Source of the DNA: Diplonema japonicum
Taxonomy: Eukaryota; Euglenozoa; Diplonemea; Diplonemida; Diplonemidae
NCBI GenBank assembly: GCA_964019335.1
Contig: OZ025660.1
Coordinates: 620,001 to 684,000 of the forward strand
Direction of reading: 5' to 3'
DNA length: 64,000 bases
Below, piece by piece: positions 18,901 to 29,223 of the stretch. Below the pieces are notes generated by a model that saw only the letters and a list, made by a program, of their open reading frames with translations, did not search any database and was not told the origin of the DNA. The translations under genes were made by a program, and so were the position numbers. Position 1 is the first letter of the stretch; each line of letters begins with the position of its first letter.

Positions 18901-21073
18901 ACGAGGTCACAGCGTTGGCCAGCGAGAGGACCAAGAACGGATGAATGCTCTCTTCAGTGTCCTGATAGAGGTGTACCTTGCGGTCCAAAGACCCGCTGCA
19001 TATCATACGCGGGTAGGATAAGTACAGAAGGCAGTTCACCTCCAGCTTGTGTCCTTTCTGCATTTGGATCAAAGCACCTGTTGCGTACGAATGAACACTG
19101 ACGCTGCCCTTATGGGTTCCCGCAATGAACCGCCGCCCTCTATCGTCAAGAGTCAAGGCTGTGATCTCGGAGTCTGTGACGTTGGGAAGGGTTAGCTTTA
19201 TAGTACCAGTGACGGCGTCCCATAGTTTGATCTCGTTCACCGAGGTTGTGATGAAAGTGCCTGTCGCTGTGTTGTAGATGACCTCCGAGACCTTCGCGTC
19301 GTGTGCCACATCAGAGTTGAACTTCGGGAGCTTCTGAGGGCGCAGCGTGTACAGCTTTGTTTGGTTAGTGTCCGTCTTCGCTGTGCAGTAGATGGCTCGT
19401 GACAACGGGTTCGGATCAACTGTAAAATTTGTCACCTGAAACGCAAGCGCCTGCAACGGTGTCAGGCCCCTCTGCAGGAACCATGACTGAATACACTGCG
19501 ACTTCCTAATATCCCACATCTTTTGCATCCCAGAAGAATCACATGTCAGGATCTGATTTGTGCCAGGCATAACCTTTGCCGCCAGCAAAGAGTGCTTATG
19601 AGGGTCCTCTGAGTCAACCAATCTCCCGATAAACTGGTTCTTCCCTTGTGCGGGAAGCCACAACAACGGTTCAGGTTCAAACCCCGCTGTGATCAGAAGA
19701 CCCGTATCTTCATCGTAGTCCATTGAGTACACGCCTTGGTGGTGGCGCTGCGTGTCGAGGGTTCCCTTCATTTCAATTGTGATATCCTTCTCCACATCTG
19801 TCGCGGTAAGCTTCCCAAAGAACGAGGCTGTCAATAGCTTCCTCATGCTGGACACCCCAGGGATGGTCGTCAGGCATGAGATGGGCTCGGTATGTGCGTT
19901 AAGCTGGAAACGTACATCTGGGAAGTTAGTGTCTTCGTGGCTTGAGATGTCGAAGCAGTCGACGGTGCCTTCACGTGTGCCGCCGAACAGCAGCCCGTTG
20001 CTCCCGACGGCACTGTCCCAATGCAGAACTAGCGATGATGAGTCGCATTTTGTTTTGGACACGAATTGGAGGCGTTGCTTTGCAGCGTCTATCTTCTGCT
20101 GCTTGACCTTCCGTTGGTGAACTTGGTCGCTTTGACCAACGCTCATGGCCGCAAGGTCGGGTGCCCAGATTTTTTTTTCTGGTTTGAAGTTGTAATGTTC
20201 CAGGCTGCCGTCCTCGATGCCGAGGATGAACTTGGACTTCGCAGGGATATAAGCAGACGACACAATAACCTGCTTGTGGTCGAGCATGGCGACAAGATCA
20301 TCGTGAACATTGTCGGGACCGAAAATTTTGAGGATACTATGGTCACCTTCACGTGTGTGGGAGGCGTCGGTGTCAATGGACACCAACTTGTGGAGCGTGG
20401 GAAGCCAGGTCAAGACAGTGCCTCGGGAAGGTTCTCTACTTTTGATCTGGACCTTGCTTGTTTTGTACGGGAGAAAGTCGACCGTTTGGCTGCCTGTGAA
20501 AGCTGCATATGAGTTAATAAGGTAGTGCGTGAACTCCTCCCACGAGACTGTTCCACTCCCATCGAAGTCGATGGCGAAGAACAGTTCGACCAACCCAGTG
20601 GCTAGCTCTGTCTCTTCATCAGCTGTCATGATCCGAGTCTTCGCGAGAGCGGTTAGGAGATACCTCACAAAGTTGTCTTTCTCCACACGGCCTTCGTTTT
20701 CGTTTTCAGAGGGATCGCAAGATTTTTCGAATTCTTGTTTCAAGCGTACGATTTCTGCGGTTGGGAGGACTTTTAGAATGTCGGCGGCCGTTACTTTTGT
20801 GCACTCCATTTTTATTTTCGCCAGGTTCATGTTTTGCATCCTCTTCTGCTGATGCAGCCACGCGTGCTGTGTCGTGTGGGCGTATTGTTCATTTTGCTCG
20901 TCAGCTTCTAGTTTTACCTGCAAGACTCCAATGGAAGCACCCTTGTTTGCTTCCCACGCTTCGTCACTCGCTCTCCTTTTCTCGTTCAGCCGGTCCCATA
21001 GACTCTTTACGGCTTGCGTTGCCTTCTGCTCCGATTTTGTCCTTCCACTAAACGCCTTTTCTCCAAAACTCAT
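15932..21073 (-). CDS. Large EF-hand/WD40 protein, probable ciliary WDR49/64-type
   Basis: An intronless 1,713-residue protein. A helical N-terminus (~1-110) is followed by an EF-hand at ~160-180 (FAIDFDGSGTVSWEEFTHYL, canonical loop). WD40 repeats then fill residues ~210-1000 (for example LLTAGFEPEPLLWLPA, ILTCDSSGMQKMWDIRKSQC, MICSGSLDRKVHLYQD, CLIAGDDHGNVSVWDMRE). A long low-complexity, Pro/Ser-rich C-terminus contains short ordered islands (SVPEKEVLAAFGGHEFVKG). EF-hand plus two WD40 propellers is the layout of WDR49/WDR64/EFCAB8-type cilia-associated proteins, so an axonemal role is inferred, not shown. Confidence 0.85.
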   Translation of the reverse strand: MSFGEKAFSGRTKSEQKATQAVKSLWDRLNEKRRASDEAWEANKGASIGVLQVKLEADEQNEQYAHTTQHAWLHQQKRMQNMNLAKIKMECTKVTAADILKVLPTAEIVRLKQEFEKSCDPSENENEGRVEKDNFVRYLLTALAKTRIMTADEETELATGLVELFFAIDFDGSGTVSWEEFTHYLINSYAAFTGSQTVDFLPYKTSKVQIKSREPSRGTVLTWLPTLHKLVSIDTDASHTREGDHSILKIFGPDNVHDDLVAMLDHKQVIVSSAYIPAKSKFILGIEDGSLEHYNFKPEKKIWAPDLAAMSVGQSDQVHQRKVKQQKIDAAKQRLQFVSKTKCDSSSLVLHWDSAVGSNGLLFGGTREGTVDCFDISSHEDTNFPDVRFQLNAHTEPISCLTTIPGVSSMRKLLTASFFGKLTATDVEKDITIEMKGTLDTQRHHQGVYSMDYDEDTGLLITAGFEPEPLLWLPAQGKNQFIGRLVDSEDPHKHSLLAAKVMPGTNQILTCDSSGMQKMWDIRKSQCIQSWFLQRGLTPLQALAFQVTNFTVDPNPLSRAIYCTAKTDTNQTKLYTLRPQKLPKFNSDVAHDAKVSEVIYNTATGTFITTSVNEIKLWDAVTGTIKLTLPNVTDSEITALTLDDRGRRFIAGTHKGSVSVHSYATGALIQMQKGHKLEVNCLLYLSYPRMICSGSLDRKVHLYQDTEESIHPFLVLSLANAVTSLTYSPILHLLTVGDTHEVLHVYDFHSALSCNILNKIVNGEGVSQSDALTRMEGYIYPVVSEVTSVVLMEPLAAVSYASASGHIATWSVRPYAQPYTLLTSWKTPTMKNNPLIIAVTTCLRWSMKNDECLIAGDDHGNVSVWDMRETIVHTGLVPTSYPPSWETSSKDKQRLISKKKPRLKCHWSVCRGNATEPISSLDIIQHLAMIVAASKDIVTLWSFNGVALGELHQGRRVDEPIPQTYMFSNDLKKLNRFKNYARSKSKAMAQARKKSSILAGHDPDRKGWDVLRDVVHTAVESSSTNLRTVVSLVEDLSTNLVDFFTDGCEMNTPPQSPPRPCTPPSTPYFPMGKPTHVARLNKGDHSSQLTPVHTQHIVWKQARRNEIIQKNLQRNLQSTTKNVVEEARDILWNSLDGLVKERKALQISEDQTGIIFYRLPLKPYAASAWHPSCFHVPAKQSFDPEEEWIADVIKGFTPCVIEGHLRAEEEIVGGVAEGVELCSLPAKKVVQKVPMNPSETSQRSSLFAWTFAETKNEEKDEVEVKPDKSTFSRLLHLSEPIYPLAESPFLAIGRCAPALSPDIFTLTPHASPVQSQSVLSVPLPISQPKVPTTTASIIACACLAVINVSVPEKEVLAAFGGHEFVKGQDGVVFCNSDGKKVGQVEKIRCTGKKLFIDFTGVSETTWPVDLPGFNFETRRSLKRLTSVCSQHGVMHNELSDAIDAAETSICASTIDKRQRTATLSALTTTLSTSNRHSVASRASRPISEPPTPPIESEPSNAPLCLSPECALPARAKSAGSLRKGIVFSKVPRPASANIPNEAYAAVTQPTSRPVGSILQRYSKVAKQPVLTATRVVHSLARCTVKEYQQKPAVEALHGSAMRKRQVNEQGKGTPIAVDGVNEPSNEILKKKIATIEELPMKRRSVTVKRMKTGVHPTDLKIGLISSHTTSVHTVQTRVIITNERIDKPLSQQEIEALANLPPTTPASQEPCGS

Positions 21074-21604
21074 GGCTCATGAGTGGCGTGTGTTTGTGCG
21101 TATTTTTTTTTTTTTTTTGTGTCCTTTTCAAATTGCTTTTTTTCCAACCAAAAAAGATAAAACAACGGTGGAAAAAAAAAGAAATCCCGAGATGTAAACC
21201 AAAAAAAAAAAAAAAAAAAAAAAAGAGAAATAAAAAAAAGAACAACTGAACAATAAAGAGATGGGTCAGGGGGAGGGGGGGGCTTAGGCGGATTTATTCG
21301 GGACGGGGAGGGGCGAACAAAAAAGAAGGGAGGGGGCACGAGCACCGTCTATCGATTTTAAAAAAAAAAAGAAGAAGAAAAAGAACAAAAATAACAAAAC
21401 AACATTTACGGCCAAGTTTAAAAAAAAAAAAAAAAAAAAAAAACAGATCGATACAATGTACTCGATATATTTTCCCTTCCCCCATCCCCAATTTTTTTTT
21501 CTCCCTTCCAGTGACCTAATAAAAAAAAAAGGAAAAAAAAAAGGGGGTACGTCTATGACAGAGTATGGGGTAGTTATAAAACGAAGAGGGGGAGAGGGAA
21601 AGAT
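21074..21604. repeat. Homopolymer spacer
   Basis: Runs of A (about 25 nt at 21200-21224 and 21420-21443) and T with G-rich patches. No gene found. Confidence 0.6.
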
Positions 21605-22628
21605 CTACTCTTCGAGTTCCCCTTTCTCTGAGCCATAAGGCGCTTTGGATTCCTCGGTGGGTTTTTCTTGGTTATCATCTCCTGCCTTTTCAACAAGAGA
21701 TGCACGCCTTGGCTTTACAGCTTCATCATCTTCTTCTTCTTCTTCGGTTTCCTCGTCTTCTTCATCTTCATCTTCATGGGTGCTTGCGCCAATGTGAGGC
21801 GTTTCAGAATCATTTTTAGATTCTACGTCTGCACCGTCGATGCTTTCCAATCCAAGTTTCGTGCCCAGCTTGCTAATTTCATCTTTTAAGCTTAAAATAT
21901 CTTTTTTAAGTTGTTGGCTGTGGTTGTTGACGTCGTCAGCGTCTTCCATAAGATCGAAATTGGCCCATCTTTCCACCTCGTCTTTCCAGATTTTGTGATC
22001 GCTCAGCAACATGTGCCAAGCACGGGTTTTGTTCAAATTCATGATTCTACTCGGTACCTCAACCAACATGAAATCTATCAAGGATCTCCTTGTAGGCCCC
22101 ACCGAATCATCGATAAAATCCATCACTGGTTTCGCTGTCAAATCGTATGATTTTATATTCCTCCCCTCCTCTTCGGAAGCAGATGGGTTCAGAGACGCTC
22201 CGTACTTCTTAGCCAAAAGCTTGAAGATTGTGTGTGCTCTGAACACCAGGTGCATATCGGGAGAGTCCAAGTCCTGTATTAAAATCTGGTAGCTCGGCCA
22301 GAACTTCCTTGGGTTCGAATTTCTGTAATCCAACTCTTTCTTCTCCCTCAAGCAGTTTAGTGAGTATGTCATTTTCTTCACGTAATACAGCGCCTCTCTC
22401 ACGGCGGCATTCTCCATCGCGAACTGTCTCAGACCGAAGGCGCTGTCGCCGTCCCATGCACCGGAAGCAGGGTCGTGAACTACACGTGCAATGAAAGCGT
22501 CTTCGTCGAAACGCTTTGTGTAAACCTCGTTGAAAGAGGATGTTATGACACCGATCAACAGGTTGAAGAGGATCGTGATGACAATTATGTAAAAGAGGAG
22601 GAAGAACGTCAGCGAGAAACCGGGACGC

Positions 22629-22663
<35 letters not shown>

Positions 22664-25600
22664 ATTTTTTTCCCCTCCCTTCTTTTTATAAAATATTGTC
22701 ATCATACCTCACTCATCAGATCGAAGTCAATCTCACCCATCATCATGAACAACAACGTGCCGAAAGCATCTCCAGCTCCCTTTTTTTTTTTTTTTTTTTT
22801 TTTTTTATCTTGAGGTTTTTTTTTTATAATAACGACATACTCTGTATCTTTCGATTAGCGTGCCGAAGACGACCCACGCAGACAGCGTGAACGCCATCAT
22901 GAAGATCACGAATATGACAAGTAAGTACACAATCAACAGGGCGGCTTTTGTGACGGTCATCACGATCCTATTAATCTCCTGGAAGGAGCGGAGGTAATAG
23001 ATGAACCTCATGTAGGCGAGGAGGATGGCAACACCGTCCAGTTGGAACAGCGAGTAGCTGATCTCAGAGGCTGTCTCGTACTGGTCGGGGAACACCCTGT
23101 CGCATGCAATGTTGGCGTCGGTGGTCGACAGCCACATGAACCAGAACCTGAAGGCCCACGAGATCACCACCACACCGAAGAAAATTGTGTCGAAAACGTA
23201 CCAAAAGTCGCTGAAATACAAGACCATAAGCGGCATCGTGAGTTTGATCCCAGCAAAGCTGCACTTTTTGTTGCATGTCACCAACGGGCACCAATTACCG
23301 TGTGCCTTGTCCGATTCCGCACGCAGTTCGACCAGTCTGTTGTGCCACGCCAGCCTGAAGGATCTGAAGCTTTCGTAGATCAGCGTGAACATCAACAGTA
23401 ATGTTATAATCACAGCGATGACGAACAGTGCAGGTGCCTGTTGAGCCGACAGTTGGAAGAGCCTGAAGGTGTGCACCTGCAAAGTCATGGCGTACCCTCC
23501 CGTCGTCGATATCTCCGCCATGTACTGGAACCTCGATATAAGACGCGAGTTCTGGTTGTGGATGAAGAACTCCACCATGACACCTCTAGTGGACACGTCG
23601 ATCCATTGGTTGGCATTCAAGTGTTCCACCACACGCACCATTTCCTGGTACGACATGTCCACAGGGAGGATTGTCCCGTACCCGGAACACCCGTACAGTG
23701 CCATCGTCTGCGTACCCGAGGCGACCATCCGTCCTGGGTAGCTTAGGAACTTCGCACCTCCAAGCTCGCTGCATGACCTGTATACCCACGGCTGCGCATC
23801 GAACCACAAGGCTTGCGCTGTGAGGTTCCCATCCTCAGCCTGTTGGATCCATGTCTTGAACTGCTCCCTTGTGGGTGCATAGAACATCAGTTCATCCGTC
23901 AGAGCGTTGCTGTTGTCGATGTTGTAGATGGCCTTCGGCGTGTAGTTCACATTGGGGGGCAGCACACCAGTCACCAGGTTCTGGCTGTCCAAATACCCGC
24001 GTTCATCCTGCTTGCGGTCCTCCCAGGAGTCGTAGCATTTAGGGTGGTACGAATTCCTTTTCTGTTGCATGTCGTCGGCCACAGCGCGTCGCACCCATTG
24101 GTACCATTTCCACGTGTTGGCGCTGTTCTTCAACCAGTTGCATGCAGAGGCCGTCGCGTTTTCGTTGTTGAGGTCCTTCATCATGCTCTTCATGTCGTTC
24201 TCGTTGAAGACAAGGTAATGCACCAGCTGCTCGATGTCAGCGAAGTGCTCCTTCAGGTCAGTGGAAGCAAGATTGAAGCCTTTCGAGATTGTGTCTTGCG
24301 AGTAGTCATCCGCCAAGGTGAGCCTCACAGTCGGAAAGGACCCGGTGAGCTTCCCAGGGGAAACATCGTAGAAGAGAAGAGAATCGCCGTTGGAGTTGCG
24401 CGACAACACAACCGTGTCATAGTCGGAGATGGCGTGTGTCTCGCGTGTGAAGGACGTCAGATTATTGCTGATAAGCTTTGCTTCGACGTCGCTCTGCGTT
24501 GCATCTCTGTCAAGGATGATGCTGTTAAAGACAGCAGCGTTGCGGGAGTTGAAGAGCGCAGTATGGCCGATGGAAGTACACTTGGGGCATGCTGTAGCAC
24601 CCGCTTGGGTCATGAACCAACCCTGCGTAATAGACGTGACAGTGCCTGACCCTGTACCGATGGTGATGTGCGTGGTGCTGATACCAGGCACATCCGTTGC
24701 ATTGGCTATTGTGGCGCGCGTCGTGAGCTTTTCCTCAATTAGAATACGTGTGGCGTGCGCGATGACATTGCAGGCCTCCCAGTAGTCCTCCGTCGTGTCG
24801 ATCACAATGGTGACAGGATCCCTGTCGTCGTAGAACGCATTGGGCTCTAGACATGTCGATGTCACTGGGTCTGTAGTCACGTTCTTATTCTTGATGCTCA
24901 GCCAGTCAGTGAACTTCCGAGTGTCACCCTCCGCACGGCACACATCTGTATCAGAGGCAAAGAGTGCATCCATCCCTTTACAGTTTCGCGGTCGTTGTCG
25001 AAATTGCCGTAGCTTCATCCCCCCGACTAGTTTGCTAGAATGGAAAAACGTTGTTTGTGTCCCAGGTTTGGTTGGCTCGTCTGAGTCGTAAAGGGACTGC
25101 AACAGAGGGCCTTTGAACCAATCCCAGTACTCCTCTTCATTCACAGCGTCGTAAAAGGTCTGCGCGAACCAATACTTGGTTTCGTCCCCTATCTCATCCT
25201 TGCCTATGTTTTCGTTGATTGCGACGTTGAGGTAGTACCCAGGTCTGATACCCTTGTCGGACTGCAGGAAGAAAGTCAGCAGAATCACGAATATTATGTA
25301 CAACACGAAGAACATGTCGCGCATGGTGATCTCGTACCTTCTCTTTGTGTAGCCTATGTGATAGCCGAGGCCTTCGGCGGGGATGGTTGGTTTTTTGGCG
25401 CAGTTTGAGAGGAATATCTTTTTGTTGATTTCTCCGTTGAAGATGTGTGCCAAAGTGGGCCACAAGTCGCACTCGGCGGCGCAAGTGCTTCTGTTATTGG
25501 GATCGCTGTCAGGGACAATGCCAAACGTCTTAACGTACGCATTGCAAAAGGTTGCCTCATGGATGATGTAGGACTCGCACACTTCCCTCAGCATGTCATA

Positions 25601-26716
25601 GTGCCCGAAGATGCCCAGCCTTGTGGTGTATGTTCGTAGGCGTCTTTCGAACTGTACCATCGCCTTCTCGGACATGATGCTGGATGTAACGAGGAGTATG
25701 TCCTCCTTCAAATGACTGAGTTGGTCCTGTAGTTCTTGTGTCATGTCCTTGTTCGCTTGTTGTACATCGTCGTCTAGAAGTTCGAACAGCTCGTCGCTTT
25801 CTTTCAACCCGAATGTGATTTTTTTGAAGTTCCCCACGGAAACCCAAAACGCCAGTTGCTCCGGTTTCGGTTTGAGGATCTTCCCCAGGGCGATCGGGGC
25901 GCCCTTCCGCCATCTCTTCTCGTTGTAGCGGACCACGTTTTGGTTGAACTCCCTCGCGCTCTGGTCGAGTGAGACTTTTTCACCCCGCTCTCCCATGATG
26001 TGTGCGAAGAATTCTGTTAGTTTGGCTTGAGACATTTCAATACTGCACGCTTTAGCTTGTTGGGTGACGAGCTCTGCTGCGGCTTGTGAACGGACGTTTC
26101 TATACGCTGCGTTGCCGCCTGTTGTTTTCTTGTTGGGATCGATGAGCCGCAACCAGTCGGAGATGGGAAGGTACTTTTGAGTCTCTGACTTCGTACTGTT
26201 CAGAAGACAGTAGAGACGGTGCATCGTTATGTCACGCTCTTGTCTTGATATCTGACTGACAGTCTCGCTTGCACTCACATCGAGTGTAAGGAGCGGTGCA
26301 GGCTTGAAAAAACTGAACATAGACTTCATGGGGTACTTTCTTTCGGCGGCGTGAGAGTCTTCGTCTTGAGATGCCTCGGCGACCTTCTTCCACACGTTGT
26401 CCCATTCTTCCTCTGTCATTTCCTTCCCGCTATTTTCAAGGAGGACGAGCATCTCCTCCATCTCGTTATGGTGGAGCATTAAGTACACCATTGCCTTGCG
26501 GAGGGTCTGCAACTCCAACGGTCCCAACGAGGAGAGGTCCTGTATCTCTTTCCTTGAATTGTTCTCTTCCACAAGCTGTTGCAGCGCGGACGTTGCGAAC
26601 TCATCACCCTCCACCCACATCACGCCTTCCTTAAGCGGGTGCCAGGCGGGGGATGCCCAACATTTCTCGTCCCCATCCGGAGGGGGCTCTGAGTCGGGTA
26701 CTGTCTTTTGCGACAT
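21605..26716 (-). CDS. Polycystin-2-type cation channel
   Basis: Three exons (22841-26716, 22708-22779, 21605-22630) join in frame to 1,657 aa. Introns are 61 and 77 nt, and both end in long A tracts directly before the acceptor AG. A long cytosolic N-terminus (~460) leads to TM1 (FFVLYIIFVILLTFFLQ), a ~600-residue extracytosolic loop typical of polycystin TOP domains, then TM2 (LFVIAVIITLLLMFTLIYES) and TM3-5 (VFDTIFFGVVVISWAF; LFQLDGVAILLAYMRFIYYL; ALLIVYLLVIFVIFMMAF). The 24-codon middle exon encodes the pore helix and filter (FGTLLFMMMGEIDFDL), followed by TM6 (FFLLFYIIVITILFNLLIGV). The C-terminus has an acidic run. It probably conducts Ca2+ and other cations in ciliary or plasma membrane. 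Confidence 0.92.
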
Positions 26717-26852
26717 TTTTTTTTTTCTCCGCCTTTTTTATTTAGTTTGGTAGAGGGGGGAAACAAGAACAAAAATAAGAGAAGAAAAAAAAAAAACAAT
26801 AGAAAACTACGTATGTGTAAATAAACTGTTTTCAGGTTTTCTCTTTCTAGCA

Positions 26853-27104
26853 TCAACACGGGCCACGGTGTGATGATTTTGTAGTCGCGAAGTTAGCAGC
26901 AGATCGCTTCAGGCAGTAGTGTGTGTATCCGCGATCCCCGCACTTTCCAGGTGCCAGTCCGACTATCGTTTCGTTTGGTTTGCAGGATATTGCCTCGCCC
27001 TGCTCTTCTATGCAGAAGGATTTGTCGTGCTTTCCCTGCCCCGATGCGTAGGTGTTGTAGTCCTGCAGACAGCTGTGCCATTCTTTCCCCGGCTTTGCAC
27101 CCAT
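26853..27104 (-). CDS. Small cysteine-rich protein
   Basis: An 83-residue frame starting MGAKPGKEWHSCLQDYNTYA. It has six cysteines, including a CX9C pair (CIEEQGEAISC), then KCGDRGYTHYC and a C-terminal Cys. The pattern is reminiscent of CHCH-type intermembrane-space proteins but is not a standard twin CX9C. There is no signal peptide. It lies between two convincing genes with the same orientation. Recognition as a gene rests on composition only. Confidence 0.5.
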   Translation of the reverse strand: MGAKPGKEWHSCLQDYNTYASGQGKHDKSFCIEEQGEAISCKPNETIVGLAPGKCGDRGYTHYCLKRSAANFATTKSSHRGPC

Positions 27105-27194
27105 CACCCACACCCCTCTTTTTATATTATTGTACCGAAAACAGAGAAAAATAAAAAAAAGAGAAGAATGGAGTGGAAATAAAAAAGAAAATCA

Positions 27195-27284
27195 CTAGTA
27201 ATATCTCTTCAGTAGCTTGGGCGTGAAACCAACACTAGCGAGTTGTGGATGCAATGTGACAAGTGCTTCCCCCAGGATGCCACA
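27195..27284 (-). other. Exon-like segment with a strong 3' splice site
   Basis: Read on the minus strand, TCTCGTTTCTTTTGCAG is followed by a frame CGILGEALVTLHPQLASVGF ending TPKLLKRYY and a stop. It could be an alternative last exon of the 27402-28346 gene (an in-frame GTGCTC donor lies just after the codons for PFVDK there) or the trans-spliced leader region of the small Cys-rich gene. Confidence 0.35.
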
Positions 27285-27401
27285 CTGCAAAAGAAACGAG
27301 AGGGAGCTCTTAAAAAAAGAGAAGAGAAAAAAGAAAAAAAAGCAATGAATACAAATGGGATTTGCTTTTTTTTTCTTTTTTTTCTCCCTCTTTTTCTAAT
27401 T

Positions 27402-28346
27402 TCAGAACGACTTTCTTGTCGCTCCGAACATTTCGCAGATTTCAGTCGCACTGAGCACTTTATCAACGAAAGGGGAGTAATCAGATGACTTGATCCCCTT
27501 TTGAGCAGCGGCTATGTAGTCATTGGCAAACCGTGGCTTGATGTTAAACGCATCCATAATGGCAGCAGTTGAGAGGCCCTCCGACACTGCAACTGCTGCG
27601 AAGCCTGCCTTGAACTTTTTGATTTGCGCAGGGGTGGTGCTGAAGCGGTAGGCACGCGCACAAAATTTAACCTTGCCAGGGTCCGAGCGAAGAGTAAGGC
27701 CCACACGAGGCCCGGAGAAAACAGGTTTGTCCAATGGAGTCTTGGAAAGCTTGAGGGTAAGCCCTTCCGTTGATTCAGCATACAATTGCTTCCCAGTCCT
27801 CCCATTGGCAAAGCTTGCTATCGAGTCGCACTGGTTTAACTCAAGTATCTTATTGACAGCCAAACAAGGTCCCTCCACTACGACACCGGAAGATGAGATG
27901 GATCGAATGAGGAAGCCACAGTACATTTTTGTTTCTTCGTTGCCCATAGTGAGGTCCAACCCTTTGTAAGTACCGCCTTTGTAAGCGCCAGTGTTTCCTT
28001 GCCGGTGGAAGTACCATGAACCGGATTCAAGTTGGTCGGGTTGGCGGTGTGTGTACACGTCCTTGTGGGTGTCGTGATGGACGTAGGCCTCCACCTCCGA
28101 GATCCTCCATGCTTTACCGTTGATATCCAGTTCGAAGTAGGTCATGAGGTCCGACGCAACACTGAATAATTTCTTTTGCTGCTCCTCGTAACTACCTGGG
28201 AGGCCATTTTTCAGCCTTCCCAGGAGGTCTTGCAGGCCTTTTGGAGATGGGCTTCCCACAGCGGTGGCTGTCTTTCGTTTTTTGTTATTTTCGGGGCTTT
28301 TGCTTCGTGACATCATCGCCTGAAGCGCATTCCTCTTGTTAGACAT
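27402..28346 (-). CDS. Possible alkyladenine-DNA-glycosylase-like (AAG-fold) protein
   Basis: A 314-residue protein with a basic, disordered N-terminus (KRNALQAMMSRSKSPENNKK), suggesting a nuclear protein. The core contains the order of blocks seen in 3-methyladenine glycosylases: ISEVEAYVHHDTHKDVYTHR, GSWYFHRQGN, YKGLDLTMG, CGFLIRSISSSGVVVEGPC, and later GPRVGLTLRS (compare the PRIG motif) and ARAYRFS. Similarity is by eye and weak, so base-excision activity is only a hypothesis. The C-terminus ends ICEMFGATRKSF, but an alternative last exon downstream is possible. Confidence 0.6.
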   Translation of the reverse strand: MSNKRNALQAMMSRSKSPENNKKRKTATAVGSPSPKGLQDLLGRLKNGLPGSYEEQQKKLFSVASDLMTYFELDINGKAWRISEVEAYVHHDTHKDVYTHRQPDQLESGSWYFHRQGNTGAYKGGTYKGLDLTMGNEETKMYCGFLIRSISSSGVVVEGPCLAVNKILELNQCDSIASFANGRTGKQLYAESTEGLTLKLSKTPLDKPVFSGPRVGLTLRSDPGKVKFCARAYRFSTTPAQIKKFKAGFAAVAVSEGLSTAAIMDAFNIKPRFANDYIAAAQKGIKSSDYSPFVDKVLSATEICEMFGATRKSF

Positions 28347-29223
28347 TATTTTTTTTTTTCCCCGCCCTTTCTGTGAAAGTTTGTGGTTATTGAGGGAATG
28401 GGGTGGGAAATTGAGGAAGGAAATGAAACGATCACTCACAAAATAGAGGAGGGAAGAAAAAAAAAAAAAAAGATGCATACAGCACCAGAATGAACAATTT
28501 TCTTCTCTTTTTTTTTTTTTTTTTTTTTTAATTCTTAACGTTGACAAAAAGACAAGGTAATTTGGGGCATTTTTCTTATCACCCTCCTCCTCCCCCCATT
28601 CTTCTTTTTCTCTATTTCTTTCTTTCCTGGTTTTCTTTGACGTTTGAAAAAACACTAAGAAAAGGTGTTTTTTTTCCCCCAATTCCATTGGGATTTTTCT
28701 TACTTCTTGCTGTGGTGCTACAATTCAGTGTTTTCCATTTACTCATCCTCCGCATTGATTCCGAAAGGAGGGAGGTGTGTGGGGGAGGGGGTGCATTCAA
28801 GAGAGACACGGTTGAAAGTGAAAAGGAAGCGCCTGAGGATATAATTCTGTTGGTTCCAGTTTTCTCTTCACCAGTGCATTCTTTGAACATAATATTAATA
28901 AAAACAGTTTTTCTCTGTTCGAGTAAAATAAATACAAAAGTAGACCAACCACAGCGAGAAGAGAATGCAAAAAAAAAAAAAAAAAAATAATAATAATAAA
29001 GGAAGAATAAAGCAAAAGACAGCCACATAGGCAGCCTTGGAAAGAAAGACAGAAAACCAGGAAAGAAAGTAGAAAAAGAAAATAAAGGGAGAACAGGGGT
29101 AACGAGTCTTAATTGTGTGTATCTTGAAAAAAGAGAAATAAAAAAGAATGCGAGGGAAAGAGAATTAAAAATAAAAAAAATTAAAAGATTTCTTCTCTCC
29201 CTTGTTATCCATTCGAGTTACAT
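28347..29223. repeat. Spacer, mostly homopolymers
   Basis: Nothing convincing. A minus-strand frame of 138 codons at 28612-29028 is driven by T/A runs. Confidence 0.5.

Noticed and set aside
28612-29028. 138-codon minus frame
   Set aside because: Begins in poly-F/Y read from T runs and shows no domain or splice support.
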